45,624 nt of DNA, taken from IMG/VR virus record IMGVR_UViG_3300036841_000445, positions 1 to 45,624 of that record; one strand, given 5' to 3'. The stretch comes from a virus. The translations under genes were made by a program, and so were the position numbers. Below, piece after piece: positions 1-6,641 of this stretch; position 1 is the first letter of the stretch; each line of letters starts with the position of its first letter. The notes below the pieces were generated by a model. That model was not told where the DNA came from. It saw only the letters and a list, made by a program, of their open reading frames with translations, and did no database searches.

Positions 1-127
1 GCCTGCTCGCTGCTGTACGCGGCAGCGTGGCGAGCGGCGCGGGCGATGGGCTACCGGCAGCTGATCACGTACACGCTGGCGTCCGAGCCTGGCACATCCC
101 TGCGCGCCGCTGGCTGGCGCGTGGTGG
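1..127. repeat. Terminal overlap, left copy (127 bp)
   Basis: Identical base for base to 45498-45624. The XF1762-family gene reads through the join without a break, so the two ends are the same locus. A length of exactly 127 is a common maximum k-mer in short-read assemblers, so this is best read as the overlap of a circular or circularly permuted genome and not as a biological terminal repeat. Unique length is then 45,497 bp. Confidence 0.95.
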
Positions 128-237
128 CTCAGGTCGAGCGCCGGAGCTGGGACCGGCCTGGCCGGCCGCGCGTGGACCTACATCCGCTCCAGGAGCGATT
201 GCGCTGGGAGCCCGAGAACCACGAGGAGGCGATGTAG
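1..237 (+). CDS. XF1762 family protein, 3' part (gene crosses the contig join)
   Basis: Frame 1 is open from base 1 and stops at 235-237. It continues the frame that starts at 45282, and joined across the ends it gives 150 residues. The joined protein resembles the XF1762 family of small phage proteins. It carries GRPVACH, a VTRLCTDGSRNACS stretch, then YAAAWRAARAMGYRQL and SEPGTSLRAAGW, which looks like an acetyltransferase (GNAT)-like fold with the substrate-side SLRAAGW turn. Biochemical function is not established. The next gene starts 3 bases after the stop, as is usual in this tightly packed genome. The part shown here lacks its own start because the contig was opened inside the gene. 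Confidence 0.85.
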   Translation, partial: ACSLLYAAAWRAARAMGYRQLITYTLASEPGTSLRAAGWRVVAQVERRSWDRPGRPRVDLHPLQERLRWEPENHEEAM

Positions 238-240
238 TCG

Positions 241-786
241 GTGCCTGCGGTCCCACTCAACGATGCAGCCCAGTCCCAGCCCACGCGCAGCGAGCAGAGC
301 CTGGAACGCTGGTGCACCGCCGCCTGGCAGACCCACGAAGCGCGGCGCCGGCACGGCTCCTACACCGAGACCTGGCCCACAGCCGCGGACTTCCGCGAGC
401 ACTGGCCGCTCCTCGCCGGCGACCTCATCGAAGCCGCCTGGTGGTGGGACGGCGCCGCCACCTCGAGCGACGTGACACGCATCCCCGCCGAGCTGCTCGA
501 CCCCCCGCGGCGGCCGCGCGAGGACTGGCGGCGGCTGTACGCCGCCGAACTGGCCGCCAGCGCCGGTGTGCATCTGGACCTCGTCGGCGAGAACCCGGTC
601 GCGGCTATCGCGAAGCGGGCCCGCATGACGCCGGCCGAGACGGACGTCTTCCGGCTCTGGGCCGCGGGGGACTCACTGGGAACGATCGCCCGGACCATCG
701 GCCGCCACCGGAGCACGGTCACGACGCTGCTGGCGCGGGCCCGCTTCCGGCTCCGCGACCTGGACAGGCGCCGGAGCGTGGCGTGA
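241..786 (+). CDS. Sigma-70 region 4-like HTH protein
   Basis: 181 residues with a GTG start three bases after the upstream stop. The last third (about residues 128-175) reads MTPAETDVFRLWAAGD, then SLGTIARTIGRHRSTVTTLL. That is the pattern of a region-4 helix-turn-helix of sigma-70/ECF type: a TxxE..V..L.A.G start and a recognition helix with RHRSTV. The first two thirds are acidic and Trp-rich (EAAWWWDG) and I recognise no domain there. No region 2 is present in this protein, but a region-2-like protein lies two genes downstream at 1284. A role as a late-gene transcription activator, or as half of a split sigma factor, is inference. A generic DNA-binding phage protein is the alternative. 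It overlaps the next gene by 4 bases (GTGA). Confidence 0.6.
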   Translation: MPAVPLNDAAQSQPTRSEQSLERWCTAAWQTHEARRRHGSYTETWPTAADFREHWPLLAGDLIEAAWWWDGAATSSDVTRIPAELLDPPRRPREDWRRLYAAELAASAGVHLDLVGENPVAAIAKRARMTPAETDVFRLWAAGDSLGTIARTIGRHRSTVTTLLARARFRLRDLDRRRSVA

Positions 787-1238
787 TCCCGACGCCGAAG
801 ACGATCGGCAGGCTGTACACGAACAAGCGCCGCCTCATCGAGGCGGACCTCGACATCTTTCTGTTCGAGCGTCTGACGTCGCTCGGCTGGACCGTGTATC
901 GACAGAAGACCGTCCACGGATTCAAGGGCATGGCCAACTGGCGCGCGCCATCGAAGTGCATTCGCACCGCCGATCTGCATGCCTGGTGCAGCGGCGAGCA
1001 CCTGCTCATCGAATCGAAGTGGCCTGCGCAGGCTGATGCTGCCCAGCTTCCCGAGCGCGGCCTCGGACAGATTCTGCTGGCGGCCCGGCTGTTCGAGCTG
1101 CAAAACGGCTTCCCTGCGCATCCGGTGCTGGCGGCGCCGTACTGGTCGTGGCATCGCCAGCTACCCGAGGTGTGCGAGAGGGCAGGCGTCATCCCCTGGC
1201 CCATCGACGTCATCTCCGGCTATGAGCCGCCCGCCTGA
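783..1238 (+). CDS. Small PD-(D/E)XK-like nuclease candidate
   Basis: 151 residues, starting at a GTG that overlaps the previous stop (GTGA), so the pair is probably translationally coupled. The same frame is open further upstream, but that part is a shadow of the preceding gene. The middle holds RTADLHAWCSGEHLLIESKW, an Asp on one strand followed about 12 residues later by E-S-K. This matches the D...(D/E)xK signature of the restriction-endonuclease-like fold. Trp-rich surroundings and the short length fit small phage nucleases or resolvases. No second metal ligand is certain. The function (DNA processing near packaging) is inferred from motif and position only. Confidence 0.6.
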   Translation: MIPTPKTIGRLYTNKRRLIEADLDIFLFERLTSLGWTVYRQKTVHGFKGMANWRAPSKCIRTADLHAWCSGEHLLIESKWPAQADAAQLPERGLGQILLAARLFELQNGFPAHPVLAAPYWSWHRQLPEVCERAGVIPWPIDVISGYEPPA

Positions 1239-1244
1239 GCCTAA

Positions 1245-1267
1245 CTTGTCGGCTACCCGCCGACAAG
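1245..1267. promoter_or_regulatory. Perfect 9-bp inverted repeat before the sigma-like gene
   Basis: CTTGTCGGC (1245-1253), loop TACCC, GCCGACAAG (1259-1267). It lies six bases after the stop of the nuclease-like gene and 16 bases before the ATG at 1284. No T-run follows, so it is either a factor-dependent stop or attenuator, or a protein-binding operator for the sigma-like gene. Confidence 0.5.
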
Positions 1268-1283
1268 GTAGGCAAGAGAACCC

Positions 1284-1574
1284 ATGCAGCCCAGCCACGC
1301 CGACTTTGCTACCGATCTCCAGCCCCGGCTCCTCCAGCATGCCCGCCTCGAGTTGAGACGCCTCGGCTTGCCGGTCGATCGGGATGAGGACATCGTGCAG
1401 GATGCTTGGGCGCGGTGGCTGCGCACCCAACCATCCAGGGTCGAGCAGTGGCTCAGGATCTGCGTGCACGGTCTGGCCATCGACGCGGCGCGGCGCCGCT
1501 CCGGCTCGACCCGCAGCGGCCACGTCGACCCACTCGACATGGAGCCGGTCGGCCTCGAAGTCCTGGGCGCCTGA
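1284..1574 (+). CDS. Sigma-70 region 2-like small protein
   Basis: 96 residues, ATG start. The protein reads like region 2 of an ECF sigma factor: an N-terminal helix with LLQHARLELRRLGLPVD, then RDEDIVQDAWARWLR (the acidic D-x-EDIVQ-x-x-W helix that binds core polymerase), then QWLRICVHGLAIDAARRR (region 2.3/2.4-like, with a basic end). It stops before any linker or region 4. The only region-4-like protein nearby is at 241-786. A hairpin lies just upstream. A split sigma, comparable in principle to the two-part SigO/RsoA system of Bacillus subtilis, is my inference. It could also be a degraded sigma or an anti-host-polymerase factor. Confidence 0.6.
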   Translation: MQPSHADFATDLQPRLLQHARLELRRLGLPVDRDEDIVQDAWARWLRTQPSRVEQWLRICVHGLAIDAARRRSGSTRSGHVDPLDMEPVGLEVLGA

Positions 1575-1607
1575 TGGCGTCCGCCACACCTCGCCAGGGA
1601 GGCGCCC

Positions 1608-2672
1608 ATGGCCGCACGTGACGTCCTCGTGCCCACCCCGATCAGGCCGCGGCATGGCCGCGACCAGGTGGTCGAGGATCTGCGTCATCTGGCCGCCGGC
1701 CGGCTGGACCGCCGGAGCCTGCTGAGCGGCTACCGGCGCCAGCTGAACCCGGTCGAGGTCCGGACCACATCGCTGGTGCCGGATGGTGTCCGGCTCACGC
1801 CGAGCGAGCTGGTGCGCGACCCGGCGGCCTTCAGCGAGCACGGCGCCGTCTGGGACCCGCTCGACCGCGTCTGGCGCGATACCAACTTCGGCATGCAGCG
1901 CCGCGCCTGGCGCGAGATCCGCCGGACGAACAACACGCGGCTCAACGTCGGCCGCGACCAGGTCCAGCGCATCGGTACCTTTGGCGACGTCGGGACCGGC
2001 ACGGGTCTGAGCGGCGCGGTCGGCAACGCCACGGCGACCTCGGCCACGACGATGACCGACTCCGGCGCGACGTTCCCGACCGGCACGAGCTCGGCCGGAA
2101 ACGCCGGCCTGCAGGGCCACGTGGTCTATGTCGGGAAGAACAACTCCGGCACCGGCTCGACCGTGCTCGGCATCATCCTGTCGAACACAGGCACCGTGCT
2201 CACTGTCGACCAGTGGTACGCGCTGCCGCTGACCGGCGCCGCCGGCACCACGCCGAACGCGACCGGGAACTACTTCATCGTCCCGGGCTCCAGCTGGCCC
2301 TGGTGGGTCGCCCTCAGCACCTCGAGCGCGGCGGCGGCGGCCACCGACGTCACCCGCAGCTCGGACGGGCTGTGGGGCGACGGCACGTCGGGCGGCACCG
2401 CGACGGAGCAGACCGCCAACGGCCTGGCCCGCGCCTACTGCGGCCAGGGCGGCGGCACGGCGCCGACGATCCCCGGCGCCGGCCAGATCCAGTTCAACCA
2501 CACCTGGACGTACAGCGGTTCCTCGCTGGTGACGATCCCCAAGGTGGTGCTGTTCAACAGCCTCGCCGCGGCGGGCACCATCCCGATGCTGGAGACGCTG
2601 CTGAACGCCCAGGCAACCGTGAACACCAACGGCGACACCATCCAGCTCGCCGGCTGGCAGATCACCTTCTGA
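1608..2672 (+). CDS. Putative virion (fibre/appendage) protein
   Basis: 354 residues with an ATG at 1608. The first 130 residues are charged and helical. From about residue 133 the composition changes to Gly, Thr, Ser and Asn rich beta-type sequence (GTGTGLSGAVGNATATSATT, SGTGSTVLGIILSNTG), typical of phage fibres and appendages. I cannot assign a family. It opens a block of five similarly beta-rich genes that ends with a BppU-like protein, which supports an adhesion or baseplate role. This block lies upstream of the terminase, an unusual place. The stop shares one base with the next ATG (TGATG), so translation is probably coupled. Confidence 0.55.
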   Translation: MAARDVLVPTPIRPRHGRDQVVEDLRHLAAGRLDRRSLLSGYRRQLNPVEVRTTSLVPDGVRLTPSELVRDPAAFSEHGAVWDPLDRVWRDTNFGMQRRAWREIRRTNNTRLNVGRDQVQRIGTFGDVGTGTGLSGAVGNATATSATTMTDSGATFPTGTSSAGNAGLQGHVVYVGKNNSGTGSTVLGIILSNTGTVLTVDQWYALPLTGAAGTTPNATGNYFIVPGSSWPWWVALSTSSAAAAATDVTRSSDGLWGDGTSGGTATEQTANGLARAYCGQGGGTAPTIPGAGQIQFNHTWTYSGSSLVTIPKVVLFNSLAAAGTIPMLETLLNAQATVNTNGDTIQLAGWQITF

Positions 2673-3346
2673 TGGCCATCACGCTCCTCAACTACGTCCG
2701 GCCGGACCCGACGCGGGCCCGCGACCTGGTCGTCGCCCGGCCCGCCGACGTGGCGCGCGAGGCGCGCCTGTGGCGCGAGTTCCGCGAGCTGAACCTGCGC
2801 CCGATCCGTGGCGCCTCGCTGCAGACCTGGCAGGAGATGGTCGCGGTCGCCCAGGCGGACGGCTCCGCGCTGGCCAACTCGACCACCGAGACCTCGCTGC
2901 TGCCTGCGCAGGCCATCTTCACGGTGCCCGCCAACTACCTGCAGGTCGGCAAGACTCTGCGCTGGTGGGCGGCTGGCCGGGTAGGCACGACTGGCACGCC
3001 GACGCTGCGCCTGAAGATCTGCTATTCGGCGACCGCCAATACCAATGTGCTGGCGGACACCACCGCGCTGACGACCGGGTCGGGCATGACGAACAACACC
3101 TGGTGGTGGCGCGGGCACATGACCGTGCGCGCCGGCGGCTCGTCGGGCAACGTCATGGCCATCTCCGAGCTGGTGGGCATCACCGGGGCCACCGCTCAGG
3201 TCCAGGTCCCGGCCAGCGCGCCGGCGGTCAGCTCCAACGCCGACTTCACCGCGGCGCAGCCGTTCCAGCTCACCGCGCTCTGGGGCACGGCCAACGCCTC
3301 CAACACGATCACCCTGCACGAGTTCTACCTGGAGGCCCTGAACTGA
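2672..3346 (+). CDS. Putative virion protein, beta-rich
   Basis: 224 residues. The ATG at 2672 shares its A with the upstream TGA; the frame is open further upstream but that part is a shadow. A short helical head (RARDLVVARPADVAREARLW) is followed by a beta-rich body with WWAAGRVGTTGTPTLRLKI and NNTWWWRGHMTVRAGGSSG. This Trp-bearing strand pattern is what one sees in jelly-roll receptor-binding or capsid-decoration domains. I have no family name for it. The neighbours on both sides are structural in character. A receptor-binding or tail-appendage role is likely but not shown. Confidence 0.5.
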   Translation: MAITLLNYVRPDPTRARDLVVARPADVAREARLWREFRELNLRPIRGASLQTWQEMVAVAQADGSALANSTTETSLLPAQAIFTVPANYLQVGKTLRWWAAGRVGTTGTPTLRLKICYSATANTNVLADTTALTTGSGMTNNTWWWRGHMTVRAGGSSGNVMAISELVGITGATAQVQVPASAPAVSSNADFTAAQPFQLTALWGTANASNTITLHEFYLEALN

Positions 3347-3348
3347 CC

Positions 3349-3540
3349 ATGCTGCGAGCCATCCTCGACCAGGTCGCGCACGGTCGCATCGTCTGCGTCG
3401 GCCCCGTGCCACAGCTCCCCGACCTCGTCAGCGTCAGCATCACGGACGGCGACCGGATAGTCGAGGAAGCGTCCTGCTCGGATACCGACGCGGCGCTGCG
3501 GCACGTCATCCGCAAGCTCGCGCAGCAGCTGGAGGGCTGA
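3349..3540 (+). CDS. Small hypothetical protein
   Basis: 63 residues, ATG at 3349, two bases after the previous stop. The sequence begins MLRAILDQVAHGRIVCVGP and alternates short strands and acidic turns, ending in a helix (AALRHVIRKLAQQLEG). I do not recognise a family. Its in-operon position between two virion-type genes suggests a minor structural or assembly role. Good third-position G/C and tight spacing support it as a real gene. Confidence 0.5.
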   Translation: MLRAILDQVAHGRIVCVGPVPQLPDLVSVSITDGDRIVEEASCSDTDAALRHVIRKLAQQLEG

Positions 3541-3542
3541 GC

Positions 3543-3899
3543 ATGGCCACCGCCACCGTCTTCGCCGCTCAGGCGCGCGCCGCCGGCACCTACACCTCGC
3601 CCAGCGTCACCTACTCGGGCGGCACCGCCGACTGCGTGCTGACCGTCAACGACGCGAACTGGACGACGACCACGCCGACCTCCCTGGTCGTGACCATCGA
3701 GATCCAGGAGTCGTTCGACGCCTTCGCCACCTTCGACGTGGTCGAGACGGCCACCCTGACCCCACCCGCGGTGGGCAAGGACGGGAAGGCAGGCGCCGGC
3801 TTCCAGACGCAGAACGACGGCCGCGGCTCGCGCCAGGTGAGGGCCCGGATGACCCTGAACCAGTCCTGGTCGGGAGGCATCACCGGCACGGTGAACTGA
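3543..3899 (+). CDS. Putative small virion protein
   Basis: 118 residues, ATG two bases after the previous stop. Beta-rich and Thr/Val/Ala rich throughout (NDANWTTTTPTSLVVTIEIQ, TATLTPPAVGKDGKAGAG), with no hydrophobic segment or cysteine cluster. An alternating polar/apolar pattern suggests a single beta-sandwich. It sits in the appendage module between a small unknown and the repeat-bearing fibre. The family is not recognised, and a structural role is inferred from composition and context. Confidence 0.5.
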   Translation: MATATVFAAQARAAGTYTSPSVTYSGGTADCVLTVNDANWTTTTPTSLVVTIEIQESFDAFATFDVVETATLTPPAVGKDGKAGAGFQTQNDGRGSRQVRARMTLNQSWSGGITGTVN

Positions 3900-3905
3900 C
3901 CGGCG

Positions 3906-5375
3906 ATGGCCGTCTACTCGACCCTCGGCCAGGTCGCGGGCGGCTCCTCGTTCACGATCACCTGGACGGGCACCCAGCCCACGCCGGGCAACAAGATCGC
4001 GGTCGTGTTCTGGGGCTCGAACAGCTCCAACAACACGGTCAGCAGCGTCAAGGACAACGCGTCCAGCCAGAACACGTTCACGGCCGGCCCGTCGGTCGCG
4101 CCGACTTCCGACCGCCAGCTCTGGCTGTACTGGCTGGACCTGCCCACCAACGCGAGCTGGTCGGGCAACTACACCGTCACCGTCACCTTCTCAGCGTCCA
4201 TCACAGACGCGTCCGGCGGCGGCGGCGCCTACCCGAACGTCACCAGCGGCGCGCCGGCGGCCACCAACACGAACAGCGGGACCGGCACCAGCGCCACCTC
4301 GGGCGCCGCCAACCCAGGAGCCAGCAGCTCGCTCTACGTCGCTGGCGTCAACGACAACACCGGCTCCAACCCGGCCAGCCCGTTCTCGGTCGCCGCGCCC
4401 TTCACGATGGAGGTGACGCAGCTCAACGGGTCGAGCCAGCAGGCCGGCTCGATGGCCGATGCGGTCGGCAGCAGCGGGTCGCAGAACGCGACCTTCACCA
4501 TCCAGAACAACACCTGGTCGGCGCTGATCGCCGCCTGGACCCTGATCCCGGTCAGTACGGCCGGCTCCGCGATTGGCGGAGGCTGGCATCCCGGCGCCGG
4601 TCCGACGAACGCTCGGTTCTTTCAGCGCCTCGGTGCATTCCCCTCGAGCGCCGGGCCGGTCGTCAACGTGGTCACGGCTTCCGACACGCTCTCGGCGCTG
4701 AGCGATGCGGCGACGCGGGCCCTCCAGGCGAGCCTGCGCACGGCGTCGGACACGCTGGGCTCGCTGACGGACGTGGCAACCCGAGCCGCGCAGTCGGCCG
4801 CCCGGACGGCCGCGGACAGCCTGTCGGCGCTGAGCGACGCCGCCACCCGGGCTGCGCAGGCCAGCTCGAGGACCGCGACCGACAGCCTGGCGGCCCTGAC
4901 GGACGCCGCGACTCGCACCATCCAGGCGAAGACCAGGAGCGCGACCGACTCGCTCTCCGCGCTGAGCGACAGCGCCAGCCGCAGTCTGCAGAGCTTCGCT
5001 CGGACCGCGACCGAGACCATCGCCGCCCTGACCGACCAGGCATTCAAGGCTGGCAGCCATATCACCGTCACGGCGTCGGACACGTTGTCCAGCCTGAGCG
5101 AGACGGTCGCCAGGGCGGCGCAGCAGTCGGCGCGCACCAGCTCGGACGTGCTGTCGGCGCTGGTCGAAGTGGCAACCCGCGCCGCGCAGCATCCGGTGCG
5201 GACCGCCGTTCAGGGTCTCAGCGCCCTGGTCGATGCGGCGGTGACGCTCGGCGCCAACACTGGCCAGCCGGTGCCCGGCCCGACGCGCCTCCTTGGCGCC
5301 GCCGTCAACCGGCTGCTCGGCATGGTCGGCCGCAACCGCATGAGCGGAGGCGGCCCCAACCAGCTCGGAGGGTAG
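3906..5375 (+). CDS. Tail-fibre-like protein with nine 22-residue repeats
   Basis: 489 residues. Residues about 1-215 form a beta-rich domain with Ser/Asn/Thr-rich loops (WLYWLDLPTNASWSGNYTVT, WSALIAAWTLIPV), typical of a fibre head. A short Gly/Pro hinge follows. From about residue 255 to 452 there are nine tandem copies of a 22-residue unit of the form xRTAxDSLSALSDAATRAAQAS. A 22-residue period equals two hendecads and favours a right-handed or straight helical bundle, so a trimeric coiled-coil shaft is likely (inference). A short C-terminal basic tail ends the protein. The next gene is BppU-like, which supports a receptor-binding or baseplate role. Confidence 0.65.
   Translation: MAVYSTLGQVAGGSSFTITWTGTQPTPGNKIAVVFWGSNSSNNTVSSVKDNASSQNTFTAGPSVAPTSDRQLWLYWLDLPTNASWSGNYTVTVTFSASITDASGGGGAYPNVTSGAPAATNTNSGTGTSATSGAANPGASSSLYVAGVNDNTGSNPASPFSVAAPFTMEVTQLNGSSQQAGSMADAVGSSGSQNATFTIQNNTWSALIAAWTLIPVSTAGSAIGGGWHPGAGPTNARFFQRLGAFPSSAGPVVNVVTASDTLSALSDAATRALQASLRTASDTLGSLTDVATRAAQSAARTAADSLSALSDAATRAAQASSRTATDSLAALTDAATRTIQAKTRSATDSLSALSDSASRSLQSFARTATETIAALTDQAFKAGSHITVTASDTLSSLSETVARAAQQSARTSSDVLSALVEVATRAAQHPVRTAVQGLSALVDAAVTLGANTGQPVPGPTRLLGAAVNRLLGMVGRNRMSGGGPNQLGG
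4668..5262 (+). repeat. Nine 66-bp coding repeats (22-residue units)
   Basis: The unit pattern is TASDTLSALSDAATRALQAS with conservative changes at a few positions. DNA copies differ mostly at third bases and at the S/T, A/S and L/I positions, which points to old duplication under protein-level selection and not to recent expansion. Copies 6, 8 and 9 are the most diverged. Confidence 0.8.
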
Positions 5376-5714
5376 ATGCCCACCTACACGGTGAAGCGCG
5401 GCGACACGGCTCCGGTCGTGACCGACACGCTGGAGGACGCTGCCTTCGCGCCAGTCAACCTGACCGGCGCCAGCGTGAAGTTCCACATGACCACATGGGA
5501 CCGCAGCACGGTGGTCGTCAACGCCTCGGCCACCGGCCCCAACGGCGGAGCGCTCGACAGCACCGGCCAGGTGCAGTACGCCTGGGCCAGCGGCGACGTG
5601 GCGGCGGCCGGCGTCTACAAAGCGGAGTGGGAGGTCACGTTCGCTGGGGGGAAGATCGAGACCTGGCCGAACGAGGGCTACGCTACCGTGAACATCCCGG
5701 CAGATCTGGCGTGA
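5376..5714 (+). CDS. BppU-like baseplate upper protein (N-terminal-type domain)
   Basis: 112 residues, ATG directly after the fibre stop. It begins YTVKRGDTAPVVTDTL, continues NLTGASVKFHMTTWD and VQYAWASGDVAAAGVYKAEW, and ends with WPNEGYATVNIP. This order (RGDT...L-D, LTGASVKF, Y-W-x-x-G-D-x-x-x-x-G-x-Y-x-A-E-x-x-V) is the familiar pattern of the BppU/DUF2479-type N-terminal domain that anchors receptor-binding proteins on siphophage baseplates. It ends with TGATG, overlapping the HNH gene start. The role is assigned by family resemblance. Confidence 0.7.
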   Translation: MPTYTVKRGDTAPVVTDTLEDAAFAPVNLTGASVKFHMTTWDRSTVVVNASATGPNGGALDSTGQVQYAWASGDVAAAGVYKAEWEVTFAGGKIETWPNEGYATVNIPADLA

Positions 5715-6127
5715 TGGGGCTGCGTCCCTGTCTCGACTGCGGCACGCCGACTACAGAAAGTCGGTGCAAGGTGCATCAGACCCAGCTCGAGCAGCGCCGA
5801 GGCAGCGGCACGGCGCGGGGGTACGACAGCCGGTGGCAGCGCTTGGTCGCCAAGGTGAAGGCGCAGCACGTTGCGGAGCAGGGATGGGTATGCCCCGGAT
5901 GGCAGGTGCCTGCCCACCCGGCCAGGGACCTGACCGGTGACCACCTGGTCCCCCTGTCGGCAGGTGGCGAGTCCGTCGAATCGAACGTCGTCATCCTCTG
6001 CAGGAGCTGCAACGCGAGGAAGGGAGGCGACCGGGGGGGAGGGATGGCATCGCGAACGTCGACCGCCGCACGGACCCCAACCCAGGCTTCTCGCACCGTG
6101 TGCAGAAATGGGTTGCTGGTGGTCTGA
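5714..6127 (+). CDS. HNH endonuclease, packaging-associated
   Basis: 137 residues, ATG at 5714 overlapping the upstream TGA. Residues about 8-20 hold CLDCGTPTTESRC, a zinc-binding pair. The HNH core is LTGDHLVPLSAGGESVESN followed by VVILCRSCNARKG, giving D-H, the central N, and the final C-x2-C...N. In many HK97-type phages an HNH protein sits beside the terminase and takes part in DNA cleavage during packaging. The position immediately upstream of TerS/TerL fits that role here. The C-terminal 30 residues are Ser/Thr/Arg-rich and look unstructured. Confidence 0.85.
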   Translation: MGLRPCLDCGTPTTESRCKVHQTQLEQRRGSGTARGYDSRWQRLVAKVKAQHVAEQGWVCPGWQVPAHPARDLTGDHLVPLSAGGESVESNVVILCRSCNARKGGDRGGGMASRTSTAARTPTQASRTVCRNGLLVV

Positions 6128-6131
6128 GAAT

Positions 6132-6551
6132 ATGCAAGGTCGACCGCCGAAGCCGGGTGCCCGCCAGCCCAACCGTGGCCTGGGCGGCCCGGCGCTGGTC
6201 AAGCTGCCGCGCTCCGGACGTCAGGGAGAGCCGCTGGACTGGCCACTCGACCGGCCGTCGAGGCGTGAGCTGACGCTGTGGGCGCGGCTCTGGCAGACGC
6301 CCCAGGCCGTCGCGTGGGAGGCGCTTGACTGGGCCGATGTGGTCGCGCGATACGCCCGCGTACTCACGGTGGCCGAGAAGCGCGGCGCGCCCTACCCGGC
6401 GATGGCCGAGGCGCGCCAGCTGGAGGACCGACTCGGCCTGACGCCGATGTCGCTGCTCAAGCTGCGCTGGTCGATCGTGGATGAGCAGGCCAGTGAGCAG
6501 CCGGAGCTGGAGGTCGTCGACATCCGCGAACGGCTGAGAGCGGTGGAGTAG
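6132..6551 (+). CDS. terS: Terminase small subunit
   Basis: 139 residues, ATG at 6132. It starts with a basic GRPPKPGARQPNRG tail and then has LDWPLDRPSRRELTLWARLW, TPQAVAWEALDWADVVARYA and a C-terminal LEDRLGLTPMSLLKLRW helix. This is the arrangement seen in P27-like/actinophage small terminases, which bind DNA and hand it to the large subunit. Position between HNH and TerL agrees. The start is favoured over the frame's upstream part, which shadows the HNH gene. Confidence 0.8.
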   Translation: MQGRPPKPGARQPNRGLGGPALVKLPRSGRQGEPLDWPLDRPSRRELTLWARLWQTPQAVAWEALDWADVVARYARVLTVAEKRGAPYPAMAEARQLEDRLGLTPMSLLKLRWSIVDEQASEQPELEVVDIRERLRAVE

Positions 6552-6554
6552 AGC

Positions 6555-6641
6555 GTGCCCGTCTGGACATCGAAGAAGGCGCCGGCGCCGCTTGCCGCCG
6601 CGTCCGGCGGGGTCGCCGCCGGACAAGAAGTGACGATCTGA
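6555..6641 (+). CDS. Possible 28-residue peptide between TerS and TerL
   Basis: GTG start four bases after the TerS stop; 28 codons ending with a TGA that overlaps the TerL ATG (TGATG). The product begins VPVWTSKKAPAPLAAA and is Ala/Gly rich with no family. The tidy overlap at its end suggests it may exist to couple TerL translation to TerS. It may equally be an untranslated spacer. Confidence 0.3.
   Translation: MPVWTSKKAPAPLAAASGGVAAGQEVTI

Noticed and set aside
1-127. Terminal direct repeat considered as a biological packaging end
   Set aside because: A gene runs through it and its length matches a common assembler k-mer, so an assembly overlap is simpler.
1161-2501. Long open frame on the minus strand opposite the first virion-type gene
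   Set aside because: Arg/Ala/Gly-rich shadow typical of high-GC DNA; the plus strand has better codon bias, ribosome spacing and overlaps.
4191-5486. Long minus-strand frame opposite the fibre repeats
   Set aside because: Repeats on the plus strand create a repeating Arg/Gly shadow; no start signal or family.
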